Shown piece after piece: positions 44,695 to 55,474 of a stretch of 64,000 nt of DNA. How positions within the stretch are numbered: the stretch's first letter is position 1; each line of letters opens with the position of its first letter. The translations under genes were made by a program, and so were the position numbers. A model generated the notes under the pieces. That model was given only the letters and a program-made list of their open reading frames with translations. It searched no databases and was not told the DNA's origin. Source of the DNA: Acidobacteriota bacterium (GTDB lineage: Bacteria; Acidobacteriota; Blastocatellia; UBA7656); NCBI GenBank assembly GCA_040754075.1, contig JBFMDH010000004.1, positions 124,001-188,000 of the forward strand. The letters run 5' to 3'.

Positions 44695-46140
44695 ATGAAT
44701 AGACGACGTTTGCAATCGGCAAAATGCAGGCTTTTAAGTTTATTATTATTGGCGCTAATCATTTTCAACCTGTTGTCGATAGCTACAAACTATTCTGCCA
44801 ATGCTCAATCAGCGATTGCTAGCGCGCATGTCGTGGTGATTTCCATAGATGGATTGATGCCGGATTATTATCTCAACTCCACGCAAATCGGCATAAAGCT
44901 TCCGACCTTAACGCAAATGAAATTGAACGGCGCATATGCCGAAGGCGTCGAAGGGGTTTATCCATCGGTGACTTATCCGGCGCACACGACATTGATTACT
45001 GGTGTCAAACCGGCAACCCACGGCATCGTACAAAATCGTATCTTTGAAGCGCCCGATGCCCCGCAAACCAAAGAGTGGTACTGGTTCGCCAACGCGGTAA
45101 AAACCGAAACCCTCTGGTCGATGGCAAAAAAAGCCGGACTCAAAACTGCCGCCATCGGCTGGCCCGTCACGGTCAATGCCGAAATTGATTACAATGTGCC
45201 GGAAATATTTGACCCCAAAGAAAACCCGCCAACCGGAAAACGCACCTTGCAATATGCAACGCCGGGTTTATTGCAAAATGCTCTGGTCGCCGGCAAAGAG
45301 ATGACGACCGACGGACGCCGCACGGCGGTCAGCGAATACATCATTAAAAATTACCAGCCTGATTTATTACTGGTGCATCTGGTTGAATCCGATGATGCGC
45401 AACATAAACACGGGCCGCGTTCACCTGAAGCTCTTGCCACTATCGAACGCCTTGACGGATATGTGGGGCGCATCATCGAAGCCACCAAACAGGCGGGGGT
45501 GTTTGAGAAAACCACATTTTTTATTGTTTCCGATCACGGTTTCGCGAAGATTAATCAGAAGTTTTTCCCGAACGTTGTCCTGGCTAAAGCGAAACTGATT
45601 ACCGTCGATAGCAACGGAAAAGTGGCAGATTGGCAAGCCGCTGCCTGGCCTGCCGGGGGCGCATGCCCGATTGTTCTCCGGGATACGAATGACCAGGAGA
45701 GCGCAAAAAAAGTTCAAGAATTGTTCAGCAAATATCTGACTCGCACGCATAGTCCCCTCAGCCGCCTGGTTTCTGTTGCGGACGCCAAACGACTGGGCGC
45801 TGTGCCGCAAGCCACAGTAATTTTAGAGGCGGCACCGGGCTTTTCATTTGATGAAGCCTTAACCGGCGATGAAGTGCAAAGTTCAGGCGCAACCTACAAG
45901 GGCACGCATGGCTATTTGCCTTCGCGCCCGGAAATGTATGCTTCATTGATTATCTATGGCGCGAATGTGCGCGTTGGCGCAAAACTTGCGCTTGCAAAAA
46001 TGATTGATATTGCGCCGACGGCGGCTGCCTGTCTCGGACTTTCATTTGAAAAAGCCGAAGGCAGACCGCTGGCTGATTTAGTTAAACCGGCAATCCTTCC
46101 CAAACCGCAAACCGATAAAAAGAAAAAGGCGAAAGCCTGA
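44695..46140 (+). CDS. Secreted alkaline phosphatase-superfamily phosphodiesterase
   Basis: The ATG at 44695 is 7 bp after AGGTGGAG. A signal peptide (LLSLLLLALIIFNLLS to NAQS) is followed by HVVVISIDGLMPDYY (first metal Asp). GVYPSVTYPAHTTLITGVKPATHG carries the nucleophile Thr. VHLVESDDAQHKHGP and FFIVSDHGFAKI carry further metal ligands, and GTHGYLP a late His. This is the nucleotide pyrophosphatase/phosphodiesterase (PF01663) pattern with all metal motifs visible. It is periplasmic or secreted. The substrate could be nucleotides or phosphodiester lipids. Confidence 0.87.
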   Translation: MNRRRLQSAKCRLLSLLLLALIIFNLLSIATNYSANAQSAIASAHVVVISIDGLMPDYYLNSTQIGIKLPTLTQMKLNGAYAEGVEGVYPSVTYPAHTTLITGVKPATHGIVQNRIFEAPDAPQTKEWYWFANAVKTETLWSMAKKAGLKTAAIGWPVTVNAEIDYNVPEIFDPKENPPTGKRTLQYATPGLLQNALVAGKEMTTDGRRTAVSEYIIKNYQPDLLLVHLVESDDAQHKHGPRSPEALATIERLDGYVGRIIEATKQAGVFEKTTFFIVSDHGFAKINQKFFPNVVLAKAKLITVDSNGKVADWQAAAWPAGGACPIVLRDTNDQESAKKVQELFSKYLTRTHSPLSRLVSVADAKRLGAVPQATVILEAAPGFSFDEALTGDEVQSSGATYKGTHGYLPSRPEMYASLIIYGANVRVGAKLALAKMIDIAPTAAACLGLSFEKAEGRPLADLVKPAILPKPQTDKKKKAKA

Positions 46141-46158
46141 TTGATTGAGTGAAAGCTT

Positions 46159-46737
46159 ATGGTTTACACAAGAGATTTTGCTTATCTCGAAGAAAAATTA
46201 ATTACGCATTTAAGCGATGATGAATTGTACAACGTGCAACGCGCCTACGAAGTCGCGGAAAAAGCCCACACCGGGCAACGGCGCGATGAAGGCACCGCCT
46301 ACATCGTTCATCCCGTGCGCGTTGCCGTAACCCTTGTTGATGAACTCGATATGTACTCGCCGAAACTGATTTGCTCGGCGCTGTTGCACGATGTGATTGA
46401 AGACAGCCCGACAACGCGCGCAGAAATCGCCGCTGGTTTTGGCGAAGAGATTGCCGAGATTGTCTGGCTGCTGACCAAGTTTGAAGACGTCAGCCTCGCC
46501 GTTTACCTCGAAGAAATCGAAGCCGCGCATCATACGGGCGCGCCGATTGTCAAACTCTGCGACCGGTTGGATAATTTGCGCTTCATTTCGCATTCGCCGA
46601 AACTCGAAAAGAAATATCGTTACGCCGACACCACGGAAAAATATTATTTGCCGATGGCGCAAAGAACGAATGCCTATTTATACAGAGAGTTAAACCGCGC
46701 CCTCGACGCATTAAAAATCGCGCTTGGCAGCGAATGA
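46159..46737 (+). CDS. HD-domain protein, SpoT-like small alarmone hydrolase
   Basis: This 192-residue protein has AYEVAEKAHTGQRRDEGTAYIVHPVRVAVTL, SALLHDVIEDSPTTRAEI and VKLCDRLDNLR, the HD metal-binding motifs of the RelA/SpoT hydrolase domain. Synthetase and TGS domains are absent. Stand-alone versions (SAH/MESH1-like) can hydrolyse (p)ppGpp. It lies 18 bp after the phosphodiesterase gene. The function is inferred from family motifs and was not checked against hydrolase-specific residues. Confidence 0.8.
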   Translation: MVYTRDFAYLEEKLITHLSDDELYNVQRAYEVAEKAHTGQRRDEGTAYIVHPVRVAVTLVDELDMYSPKLICSALLHDVIEDSPTTRAEIAAGFGEEIAEIVWLLTKFEDVSLAVYLEEIEAAHHTGAPIVKLCDRLDNLRFISHSPKLEKKYRYADTTEKYYLPMAQRTNAYLYRELNRALDALKIALGSE

Positions 46738-46823
46738 TTTAACGCTCGTAGCTATTTGCGACTATGTTGAAGCGCCGTCAGAGATTGCTCCCTTAACCGC
46801 AGTAACTTGGTTTGTAAGGAGTT

Positions 46824-48623
46824 CTACGGTAGCAGTTTTTCGTAAGCTCTCAGCATTTGTGAATCAGGGAATAATTTTTGACAGTGGTTTAACGATGCGC
46901 GAGCCTTCTCTTTTTCTCCGGCGGATAGTTGAGTTTGAACCAGCGAATAACCGGCGAGCCGAAGATCGGCTTGCAACTCCAGTGCGCTTTGCAAATCCTT
47001 CTCAGCCTCCGCATAAGCTTGTCGTTCGAGATTGCGAATGCCGGAGGCTAAGCGTTTATAAGCAGAATCGCCAGTCGCTTGGATTTGCGGAAGCGGGGCT
47101 TCGGTGGCGCGTACCAATAAAACCGAGACTGCATCATCGTAGAGCAATCGCCAACGTCCCGAACTGATCAGTTGCGCCAGCGGTTTACCCTCCTGATTTC
47201 TTGGAAACAGAATATATTGTGCGCCGGAAGATTCGATGATGTCTTCCCACCCTTGGCGAAACCCTTGAACCATTGAATAGCGAATCAGGGTTTGATCATC
47301 GAAAACCGTGTCGGCACGCCCATCGATGAAAACTTTCATGCGCCCTTTGGTGCGATAGTGCAGATATCCGCCCCAGTTGAAATAGGCAAAAACCTTGCCT
47401 TCCAGTTGATTGGTTTCGATAAAATTACAGGTTTCGACAGGGAAATTATCTTCGGCAACCAGGTAATGAAAAGCTCGCGCCGTATGCGGATAAGGAGCCA
47501 GCCACAGGAAACCGATGAGGGTGGCAATCGTCGGAAAAATGAATTGCGGCACCTTCTGCCATTGGGTCGCAAACAGATAAGCCATCACCGGCGCTACTAC
47601 TAAACTTTGAGCCATCGCCAATAGCGGAATAAACCGACGACTGGTAAGCGACATCATCAGGGTCAATAAACCGAGCAGCAATTCAGCAACCGGCAGCCCC
47701 TTTTCTTTACGATAAGTTTTGGAGACCAGGATAAAAAATCCGCTTAAAATGAAAACCCCAATCATATAAGGATAAAGCAGAGAATGAATGCCCCCGGCTT
47801 GAAAAGGAGATTGCCATTCGTCAATCGCAATGGCAAAAGGCGAGTTTTTATCAAAAGCATACTTCAGCGGATAGGTGAAAGCGCGCAGTCCGTTCGGGTT
47901 CAGGAAACAGGCAATCACACAGCTTGCGAAAATCAAAATGGGCTTTCGATTATTCACCAAGCCGGTTTTATAAATCTCAACGCCTAAAATTATTACAAGC
48001 ACTAAAAGCCCGAAAAAAAAGCCGCCATGCAAATTAACCCAAACCAGAAAAAGAAGCGGCAGAAATCGCGGAAAATTTTTCGGCAATCCGAAAAACAGGA
48101 GTAGCGCAAAGCCGAGCAGCGAATATAAATGTGGTCGGATGTCTAAAAACGGAGTGGCTGTGGCAATGCCAAATAAAACCGCCAGGTAACTTGACAGCGG
48201 GTCTTTTACCCATCGCCGAATCGTGTATAACAGCAGTCCAAACGTAGAAATGACCATCAGCCATTTCCAGTAAACCAGCGATGAGACACCAAATAAATTC
48301 CCCCAGATTTGATAGATAAAATCTGCAAGCCATTCATGCTGTAACCACGGTTGCCCCTGCCGTGTAAATGACCACGAATCAACCAGGGGCAATGAGCGGC
48401 TTTCATAAATCAAACGACCGGTGGCGATGTGCCACCAGAGGTCTGATCCACGCATCATCGTATAACCGAATGACCAGAATGTAATCCCCGCTGCCAGATA
48501 CCAAAGCGCCGTCACCATTCGGGTATTTTTCAAAAGTGGTTGAGGAGTGGCGGGAGATTCAACGCCCTGCACAGGAATACCATTGTCCGCCTTTTGCGGC
48601 GACTTAATTTTTCTGGTCTTCAT
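46824..48623 (-). CDS. Multi-pass membrane protein with C-terminal TPR region
   Basis: This 599-residue protein has a cytosolic basic start, then about ten helices. The first outside loop, MRGSDLWWHIATGRLIYESRSLPLVDSWSFTRQGQPW, resembles GT-C-type glycosyltransferase-like proteins with a WWH motif. After the last helix comes an extracytoplasmic domain (VFAYFNWGGYLHYRTKGRMKVFIDGRADTVF). The last ~70 residues form TPR-like helices (LERQAYAEAEKDLQSALELQ). I cannot assign a substrate. It is probably involved in envelope polysaccharide or protein glycosylation. Confidence 0.7.
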   Translation of the reverse strand: MKTRKIKSPQKADNGIPVQGVESPATPQPLLKNTRMVTALWYLAAGITFWSFGYTMMRGSDLWWHIATGRLIYESRSLPLVDSWSFTRQGQPWLQHEWLADFIYQIWGNLFGVSSLVYWKWLMVISTFGLLLYTIRRWVKDPLSSYLAVLFGIATATPFLDIRPHLYSLLGFALLLFFGLPKNFPRFLPLLFLVWVNLHGGFFFGLLVLVIILGVEIYKTGLVNNRKPILIFASCVIACFLNPNGLRAFTYPLKYAFDKNSPFAIAIDEWQSPFQAGGIHSLLYPYMIGVFILSGFFILVSKTYRKEKGLPVAELLLGLLTLMMSLTSRRFIPLLAMAQSLVVAPVMAYLFATQWQKVPQFIFPTIATLIGFLWLAPYPHTARAFHYLVAEDNFPVETCNFIETNQLEGKVFAYFNWGGYLHYRTKGRMKVFIDGRADTVFDDQTLIRYSMVQGFRQGWEDIIESSGAQYILFPRNQEGKPLAQLISSGRWRLLYDDAVSVLLVRATEAPLPQIQATGDSAYKRLASGIRNLERQAYAEAEKDLQSALELQADLRLAGYSLVQTQLSAGEKEKARASLNHCQKLFPDSQMLRAYEKLLP

Positions 48624-48719
48624 TTAAATCTTCTCCAAAAGACCCTGGCTGGGGTTTGGAGGCGAATAGCCACAGAACGATTTCCACTTCATGAGCAAAG
48701 GATGATGTCGAGATTTGAT

Positions 48720-50276
48720 TTACCAATATTTCGTGAAGGTAAACAAAAAGCCTTTCTCTTTATCCGGCACGATGCCGCCCATCAACCACAGGTAGACAAA
48801 AAAGCCGTAAAACACCGACATAAAAATTAGCGCCGCCCGACGCCACATGGGTGGACGCAAGGCTTGCGGCAAAAATTTGGTGTTGAGGTAAACCAGATGA
48901 ATGGCGCTGAAAACAAAAACCAACCCCGCCATGTTCGCGCCCAGTTGTAAAAGAATAATCGGCTGGGTAATCCTTAACGCAAGCAATCCCCAAATCACCA
49001 CAACGGTTAAAACCGTGTAATAAACCACGCGCACATCGCCGCCGCGCCAGTTGCGTATACGTTCGTTGCCGCTCCATAAAATGTCTGTCACAGACCGCGC
49101 CATGCCTTCGATTAAATCAAGCTGCGTTTTAAATAACACCCAGACGCTCATGATCGCTAAGATAATCGTTAATGCCGCGCCCCCTCGCGCCGACATGGCA
49201 TAGGCGAGTTCGGCAGCAACCGCCAGTCCGCGAATCTCTTTTCCGGGTTGAATCGCCGAGGTGTACAAAATCGCCGGAAGTCCCATGCCTAAAATCGCGC
49301 CGATAAAAAAGACGCTCCACTGGTCGATGCTGATGATGCGCCACCAGCCGCGCCATTTGCTTAAACTCTCTTGGTTGATGTCGAACACCGAACCAGTGTG
49401 CGCGAGTTTGACTTGCTGTCCGCCGACTGCCGCTGGAATAAAACCTACGACTTTGCCCATTCCGTAACCTTTATCGCGCGCATAATTCGAGAGCATCAAA
49501 TTGCCGACACCCCCCATTCCCGAATAGGCTGCAAATGCGCCAATCAAAAACCAGTCAGCCCCCGCGGGAAAGAGAGAAAAACTTTTGCTCTCTAAATCGA
49601 AAGCGAAAAATCCCGCCGCTGCGCCCAGCCATTTGCTCGAACTGCCGTATAAAACGCAAAGCACGATGAGCGTTCCCAGTATGCAGACAATCAATGTCCA
49701 GTTGAGAATTTCCAAAGTTCGTTCAATGCGTTTGCCACTGAAAACCAGAATGGCGACGCAGACTAAAAATGTAGCCACGCTAATCAGGTAGACGGTATTT
49801 GAATCCGAGGCTTCTGCCATGCGCCCGGCAAACAGAAAAAAGATTGCGCCCGCTGCAGACCCCGCCCAGGCGGGCCAGCCGACCTGAAAAAACGACAGCA
49901 CCGCATAAAACCACGCCCAGAAGGTTGAACTCGGGCGGGTGCGCATAAACCCTGTAATCACCGGCTCGCCGGTGTAGAGCGCATAGCGCATGACTTCGGT
50001 GTTGAAGATGGTTTGTAAAACGATGGCAACCCCTGTGACCCACAACAGCGTCAGTCCGTACTTGACGAACGCCGCAGGTCCCAACAGCCATTCGCCGCTG
50101 CCGATGGACGCGCCGAGAATAATTGCGCCAGGCCCGATGACGCCGAGGATTTTTATACCGGCAGTGTTCGGTGGTGCGGGGAGTTCGGCTTTTTTCCAGG
50201 GGTCGAGACCGGATTGCGCTTCGATGCCGGTTGAGTGGTCAGTTGATACAGGTTTGCCAGATGTTTCGGTTGCCAA
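48720..50276 (-). CDS. Divergent Nramp-family transporter
   Basis: This 518-residue protein has about eleven or twelve membrane helices. TM1 reads VIGPGAIILGASIGSGEWLLGP and TM6 region GMGGVGNLMLSNYARDKGYGMG. Classical Mn/Fe Nramp proteins carry DPGN in TM1 and MPHN in TM6 as metal ligands; both are replaced here. It therefore resembles Nramp-related carriers with altered selectivity, possibly for Mg or a small organic solute rather than Mn/Fe. The N-terminal ~40 residues are polar and cytosolic. Confidence 0.8.
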   Translation of the reverse strand: MATETSGKPVSTDHSTGIEAQSGLDPWKKAELPAPPNTAGIKILGVIGPGAIILGASIGSGEWLLGPAAFVKYGLTLLWVTGVAIVLQTIFNTEVMRYALYTGEPVITGFMRTRPSSTFWAWFYAVLSFFQVGWPAWAGSAAGAIFFLFAGRMAEASDSNTVYLISVATFLVCVAILVFSGKRIERTLEILNWTLIVCILGTLIVLCVLYGSSSKWLGAAAGFFAFDLESKSFSLFPAGADWFLIGAFAAYSGMGGVGNLMLSNYARDKGYGMGKVVGFIPAAVGGQQVKLAHTGSVFDINQESLSKWRGWWRIISIDQWSVFFIGAILGMGLPAILYTSAIQPGKEIRGLAVAAELAYAMSARGGAALTIILAIMSVWVLFKTQLDLIEGMARSVTDILWSGNERIRNWRGGDVRVVYYTVLTVVVIWGLLALRITQPIILLQLGANMAGLVFVFSAIHLVYLNTKFLPQALRPPMWRRAALIFMSVFYGFFVYLWLMGGIVPDKEKGFLFTFTKYW

Positions 50277-50346
50277 TGTTTTCGCTCCTGATTTCGGTAT
50301 GTGCAGGCGCGAAGCATAAAAACGAAAAGCGGAAAATGCAAATGAT

Positions 50347-51141
50347 TTACAGGCGTCTCAGAAAAGATTCGGGATTATTTAAAAATGCCCGCGTCAGAGT
50401 GACGTGTTCGAGGTCATCGTAAGCCACTGCTTTTATCGGTTGATGATCGAAACTGTAAATCGTCGCCTGTGGGTATGCCATCAGAATTGGCGAGTGGGTA
50501 GCGATAATAAATTGCGCATCTTCGGCGACCATCTCTTTGAGCATCGCTAAGAATGAGAGTTGTCTGAGCGGTGAAAGCGGGGCTTCGGGTTCATCCAGCA
50601 AATAGAGTCCACCGGCAACGAATCGCGCCTGAAACAATTTTAGAAATGATTCGCCGTGTGAATTGGCATCGAGGTTTTCGCCGTACTTTTCTATCAAGGC
50701 GCGTTTTTGACTGAGCGCCGAACCTTTCGCCAATCCAAGCGCATAGCCGGTGAATTTCTGCTTATACGCTTCGGCGAGTTCGTCCATCTCTTCCATCAGA
50801 TGGGACACCCGTTTGGCAAAGCCGAAAAAATCTTCGGCGCGCAAAAAGAAGCCGCGATGATTGCGCGTGCGCCAGGCGAACTTCAACTCTTTGCCGAGTC
50901 GTCTGGCTCCCGATAAGGTTTTGTCGCGCCCGACATCTTCTGCGCCGACCGTGACCGCGTTGACGCCGGCGGCAATCGCTTCCATCAACGTCGATTTGCC
51001 GGAGCCGTTTTCGCCGACAAAAAAGGTGACAGGTGAATCAAACGACAGTTCCGTGAAGTTTTTCACCAGCGGCAAATTGAGCGGATAAACCGGCGAATTT
51101 CGCGGTTTGGTTTTTAGCTTGACGCTCAGTAATTGAATCAT
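50347..51141 (-). CDS. Stand-alone ABC/AAA-type ATPase
   Basis: I choose the ATG at 51141 ([10 protein letters not shown]), nine codons inside the longest frame. The ~264-residue protein has Walker [21 protein letters not shown], a signature-like stretch [11 protein letters not shown], Walker [15 protein letters not shown] and the switch His in [14 protein letters not shown]. It resembles the short OLD/AAA_23-type ATPases without membrane partners, some of which accompany defence genes. No nuclease or other partner is adjacent, so its role is open. Confidence 0.82.
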   Translation of the reverse strand: MIQLLSVKLKTKPRNSPVYPLNLPLVKNFTELSFDSPVTFFVGENGSGKSTLMEAIAAGVNAVTVGAEDVGRDKTLSGARRLGKELKFAWRTRNHRGFFLRAEDFFGFAKRVSHLMEEMDELAEAYKQKFTGYALGLAKGSALSQKRALIEKYGENLDANSHGESFLKLFQARFVAGGLYLLDEPEAPLSPLRQLSFLAMLKEMVAEDAQFIIATHSPILMAYPQATIYSFDHQPIKAVAYDDLEHVTLTRAFLNNPESFLRRL

Positions 51142-51262
51142 AAAATCCGCCTCTTTGAGGCGCGTCAAAAAGCATTATACACGCTCACCAAATAGAGCGA
51201 ATCGTAGCGGCGAGAAAATGCAAAAAATGCCGATTTTTATTGATGATTTTATGCACTTTACT

Positions 51263-51291
51263 TTGTCAAAAAAGCTCCCGTCAGGTAGAAT
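51263..51291 (+). promoter_or_regulatory. gyrA sigma-70 promoter
   Basis: TTGTCA (51263-51268) and TAGAAT (51286-51291) are exactly 17 bp apart, a near-consensus promoter. It leaves a ~160-nt 5' leader before gyrA. Confidence 0.75.
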
Positions 51292-51457
51292 TATTTTTGC
51301 TTAAAAAACGAAGAAACATCCCGAAACAATACCCGAATTTTTTCGTCGAGGATGAAGAAAAAAACTCATATTTACCCCACAATTTGTACCCTTGTTCCGG
51401 GTTTTGTGTGAAGGCGCAAAACCACAGCAGAAGCTTTTATAAAGAAGAGGAGAACGA

Positions 51458-54400
51458 ATGACTGAAGTAATTCAGAGGATTCCCGTAAATATTGAAGAAG
51501 AGATGAAGCGTAGCTATCTGGACTACGCCATGAGCGTCATCATCGGTCGCGCCTTGCCCGATGCCCGCGACGGGTTAAAGCCCGTACATCGGCGCATTCT
51601 TTATTCAATGCACGAGCAGGGACTCGGACCCGGCAAGGCTTACAAAAAATCGGCGACGGTCGTCGGCGATGTGCTCGGTAAATATCACCCGCACGGCGAT
51701 AGCGCGGTCTATGATGCAATGGTCAGAATGGCACAGGATTTTTCCCTGCGCTATATGCTGGTTGACGGACAAGGCAACTTTGGTTGCTTCACCGGTGATA
51801 CCAAAATCAAATTGCTTGACGGAACCGAGCGCACTTTTGAAGAGTTGTCACAATTACCACCTGATGAGATTTTCTATGTATACTCCGTAGATTCTGCGAA
51901 ACGCATAGTCGTTGGTGAAGGCAAACATTCCCGAATTACCCGCCGTAACGCTGAGTTGGTGGAATTGACTTTTGATGATGGCTCAACGGTGCGCTGCACC
52001 CCTGATCATCGTTTTATGTTGCGTGACGGCACTTGGAAACAAGCGCAACACCTTACCATAGAGGACAGTTTGATGGTTGGTTATTTTGACACTGCACCAG
52101 TCAATCAGGAAACGAATGACTATTTGCGAGTTAAGCAACCGACTACAGGTGAATTTGTATTCATTCATAGGTTGGCTGATGAATACAACCGGAAAAAAGG
52201 ATTGACCGAAAAGTTTAACAGTGCGTTTGTGCGTCATCATAAAAACGGCAAACGCTTTGATAACCGCCCATCCAATATTGAGCGTATGACTTGGCTTGAA
52301 CATTTACATTTGCACGCTAAGCAAATTCGCATGCTCTGGGAAACGCAAGAATTCAGAGAGGCACAAAAGAAAGGTGTTCAAGATTATTATGCGAAACATC
52401 CGGAAGTCAGAGAAATCCGTCGCCAAAGAATGATTGCTCAAAATAAGAGTGAAAAGTTTCGAGAGGAAAATGGCAAGCGGGTTTCTAAAACTCTACGCGA
52501 AAAGCATAAATTGAATCCTGAAATCGCCAAACGACGAGGCGAGTATCTGCGTCAACTGTGGCAAGATGCAGATTATCGCGCCAAGATGAGTAAGGCTTTG
52601 AAAGGCATTGAAAAGCGTCCCCTAACAAGTGTGCAGAAAAGAAAGATTAGCAAAATTATTTCAGAAAAGAGTCGCTTAATGTGGAATGATGAAGGAATGC
52701 GCAAATTCATAACTCAGTCCATTATTAAGTCATTAAGCGATCCTAAAGTGCGAAAGAAATTGAGTGAGCATAGTCGTCGTTTATGGCAAGACCCCTCATA
52801 TCGTGCCAAATACGCACAAGACCATCACAAAAAGATGGCAATGGCTTTGTGGGCTAAACCCGAAACTCGACCCTTGCATCGTGAAAAAATATTACGACAA
52901 TGGCAAGACCCAAATTTCAAAGCCGCACACCTAAAAGGACGCAAAAAATATTTTGCTCGAAGAATAAAAGAAAACCCACAGTGCATGGCTCAGCTTACAG
53001 AGAGAGCTAAAATCGCGCTTACTCAAAAGTGGAAAGATGAAAACTACAAGAAAAAAGTCATGCGAACAAAAATCGTAGGCTATGCCTCACGATTGATTGC
53101 AGAATTTGGAAAATCACAATTGACACCTGAGTGTTATGATGCCCATCGAAACGCACAATGGATTCCGAACAGCAATAAGGTTTTGAGTTACTTTCAGAGT
53201 TTTGAGGAATTGATTACGGTTGCATCAACACATAATCACCGCGTTGTGAGTATGCGTTGGCTGGATGAAAAAGTTGATGTTTATGACATTACCGTAAACG
53301 AACATCACAACTTCATGCTTGCCAACGGTTGCATTGTTCATAATTCTGTGGATGGCGACAATGCGGCGGCTTATCGTTACACCGAAGCGCGACTGACACG
53401 CATCGCTACGGAACTGCTTGCCGACATTGATAAAGACACGGTCGATTTCGTCCCCAATTATGATGAATCGCGAGAAGAACCGACGGTGCTGCCGGCGCGT
53501 TACCCCAATCTTTTAGTCAATGGTTCGGGCGGCATCGCTGTCGGGATGGCGACCAACATTCCGCCACACAATTTGAGTGAAATCATCGAGGCGACGATCT
53601 ACCTGATTCAAAATCCCAATGCGCGACTTTCGACCTTGATGAATTATGTGCCGGGGCCGGATTTTCCGACCGGCGGATTTATCTATGGTCGCGAAGGCAT
53701 CAAGAATGCCTACGAAACCGGACGCGGTTCAATCGTCATGCGCGCTAAAGTCGCTATTGACCGTGGGGGGCGGTCGGGCGAACGCATCGCCATCGTCGTC
53801 ACCGCGATTCCTTATCAGGTCAATAAATCGAAACTCATCGAACGCATTGCCGAACTCATCAACGAAAAGCGCATCGAAGGCATCGCCGATTTGCGCGATG
53901 AATCCGACCGCGAAGGCATGCGCATCGTGATGGAACTCAAACGTGATGCTATCCCCGACATTGTGTTGAACAATCTTTACAAACTCACGCCCATGCAACA
54001 GTCGTTTGGCATGATCAATCTCGCCATCGTCAACGGTCAGCCGCGTGAGTTGAACCTGGTTGACACGCTCAACATTTTCATTGAACACCGTCGCGATGTG
54101 GTGTTGCGACGCACCCGTTATGAACTGCGCAAAGCTGAAGCGCGCGCCCATATCCTCGAAGGCTTAAAGAAAGCCTTAGACCATCTCGACGCCGTGATTT
54201 CGCTGATTCGCAAATCGAAGACCAGTGTTGAAGCTCGCGAAGGCTTGATGGCGAAATTTCAATTTTCTGAGATTCAGGCAAAAGCCATTCTCGAAATGCA
54301 GTTGCAAAGACTCACAGGGCTTGAACGCCAGAAGCTTGAGGATGAATACAAAGAGGTCATTCAACGCATCGCCGAATTGCAGGAAATCATTTCCAACGAA

Positions 54401-55474
54401 TCGGTGCTGCGCAATGTGATTGTCAAAGAATTGCGCGAAGTGCAACACGCCTATGGTGATCAACGCCGCACCGAAATTATCGAAGCGGGCGCGGAACTCA
54501 CCATCGAAGATTTGATTGCCGATGAAGATATGGCAATCACGGTGACGCATTCCGGTTACATCAAACGCACGCCGGTATCTGTGTATCGCGCCCAACGTCG
54601 CGGTGGAACCGGCAGACGCGGCGCGTCGCTTAAAACCGAAGATGTGGTTGATCACATCTTTGTCGCCTCTGCGCACAGCTACGTCATGATATTCACCAAC
54701 AAAGGCAAAGTGCATCGCCTGAAAGTCCATGAAATTCCTGATGCGGCGGCAGCCGGGCGCGGCAAAGCGATTGTCAATCTCGTCAACATTCCCAAAGAAG
54801 AGAAATTCGCCGGGATTTTAGCAGTCCGTGATTTTGAAGAAGGTCAGTTTGTGGTGATGGTGACGCGCAAAGGCACGATTAAAAAGACCGAGCTTTCCGA
54901 ATTTGCCAACATTCGCGGCTCAGGCATTATTGCGATGGGCGTCGATGATGATGATGAACTCCTGGCGGTTGAACTCACTGACGGCACCAAGAAAATTTTC
55001 ATTGCCACGCGCGAAGGCATGGCAATCTGTTTTGAAGAAACCGATGTGCGTTCGATGGGCAGACCGGCTTACGGGGTGCGCGGCATTACGCTTGGCAAAG
55101 GCGATTATGTCATCAACGTTGCGGCGGTCAGTGAAGGCGTGGAAATTCTTTCGATTTCAGAAAACGGTTTCGGCAAACGTACAGCAATTGATGAATACCG
55201 TTTCCAATCGCGCGGCGGCAAAGGCGTCATCAACATGAAGACTTCGGAACGCAACGGCATGGTAGTCGCTTCGATGCCGGTAAACGATGAGAGTCAGGTG
55301 TTGATTATCACCGAGCAAGGCAAACTGATTCGCGTCGAAGCCAAAGGCATTCGCGTGTCGGGTCGTTCAACTCAGGGGGTGAAATTGATTGACACCTCTG
55401 ACGGTGACAAAGTTTCTGCGGCGTCGCTCATTGAACAACAGGTCGAGGTGACCGAAACCAATGGCGTGAGTTGA
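51458..55474 (+). CDS. gyrA: DNA gyrase subunit A containing an intein
   Basis: This 1338-codon frame encodes GyrA in two parts. Residues 1-109 include [31 protein letters not shown] and end DGQGNFG. From residue 630 the protein resumes [17 protein letters not shown], with the catalytic Tyr (about 641) that attacks DNA. Coiled-coil and GyrA-box beta-pinwheel repeats follow, including [12 protein letters not shown] near the middle of the C-terminal domain. Removing the intein leaves an 818-residue subunit of normal length. It starts after GAAGAGGAG with a near-consensus promoter upstream. gyrB is not adjacent. Activity requires splicing, because the insert separates the active-site Tyr segment from its N-terminal context. 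Confidence 0.97.
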   Translation: MTEVIQRIPVNIEEEMKRSYLDYAMSVIIGRALPDARDGLKPVHRRILYSMHEQGLGPGKAYKKSATVVGDVLGKYHPHGDSAVYDAMVRMAQDFSLRYMLVDGQGNFGCFTGDTKIKLLDGTERTFEELSQLPPDEIFYVYSVDSAKRIVVGEGKHSRITRRNAELVELTFDDGSTVRCTPDHRFMLRDGTWKQAQHLTIEDSLMVGYFDTAPVNQETNDYLRVKQPTTGEFVFIHRLADEYNRKKGLTEKFNSAFVRHHKNGKRFDNRPSNIERMTWLEHLHLHAKQIRMLWETQEFREAQKKGVQDYYAKHPEVREIRRQRMIAQNKSEKFREENGKRVSKTLREKHKLNPEIAKRRGEYLRQLWQDADYRAKMSKALKGIEKRPLTSVQKRKISKIISEKSRLMWNDEGMRKFITQSIIKSLSDPKVRKKLSEHSRRLWQDPSYRAKYAQDHHKKMAMALWAKPETRPLHREKILRQWQDPNFKAAHLKGRKKYFARRIKENPQCMAQLTERAKIALTQKWKDENYKKKVMRTKIVGYASRLIAEFGKSQLTPECYDAHRNAQWIPNSNKVLSYFQSFEELITVASTHNHRVVSMRWLDEKVDVYDITVNEHHNFMLANGCIVHNSVDGDNAAAYRYTEARLTRIATELLADIDKDTVDFVPNYDESREEPTVLPARYPNLLVNGSGGIAVGMATNIPPHNLSEIIEATIYLIQNPNARLSTLMNYVPGPDFPTGGFIYGREGIKNAYETGRGSIVMRAKVAIDRGGRSGERIAIVVTAIPYQVNKSKLIERIAELINEKRIEGIADLRDESDREGMRIVMELKRDAIPDIVLNNLYKLTPMQQSFGMINLAIVNGQPRELNLVDTLNIFIEHRRDVVLRRTRYELRKAEARAHILEGLKKALDHLDAVISLIRKSKTSVEAREGLMAKFQFSEIQAKAILEMQLQRLTGLERQKLEDEYKEVIQRIAELQEIISNESVLRNVIVKELREVQHAYGDQRRTEIIEAGAELTIEDLIADEDMAITVTHSGYIKRTPVSVYRAQRRGGTGRRGASLKTEDVVDHIFVASAHSYVMIFTNKGKVHRLKVHEIPDAAAAGRGKAIVNLVNIPKEEKFAGILAVRDFEEGQFVVMVTRKGTIKKTELSEFANIRGSGIIAMGVDDDDELLAVELTDGTKKIFIATREGMAICFEETDVRSMGRPAYGVRGITLGKGDYVINVAAVSEGVEILSISENGFGKRTAIDEYRFQSRGGKGVINMKTSERNGMVVASMPVNDESQVLIITEQGKLIRVEAKGIRVSGRSTQGVKLIDTSDGDKVSAASLIEQQVEVTETNGVS
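51785..53344 (+). mobile_element. Intein in gyrA with HNH homing-endonuclease domain
   Basis: This 520-residue insert begins with Cys1 ([20 protein letters not shown]) and ends VHN before Ser+1. Splicing block B is [14 protein letters not shown] and block F is [18 protein letters not shown]. Between them is an HNH-like motif ([20 protein letters not shown], then [11 protein letters not shown]). At least six repeats follow of the form (R)xLWxDxxYRxK (for example [32 protein letters not shown]), like NUMOD-type DNA-binding modules. Most known gyrA inteins carry LAGLIDADG endonucleases or none, so HNH is unusual. All splicing residues look intact. The DNA is noticeably A+T-richer than the exteins. 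Confidence 0.93.

Noticed and set aside
50347-51141. A two-gene ATPase-nuclease defence system
   Set aside because: The ATPase has no adjacent nuclease or other partner; its neighbours are an Nramp-like carrier and gyrA.
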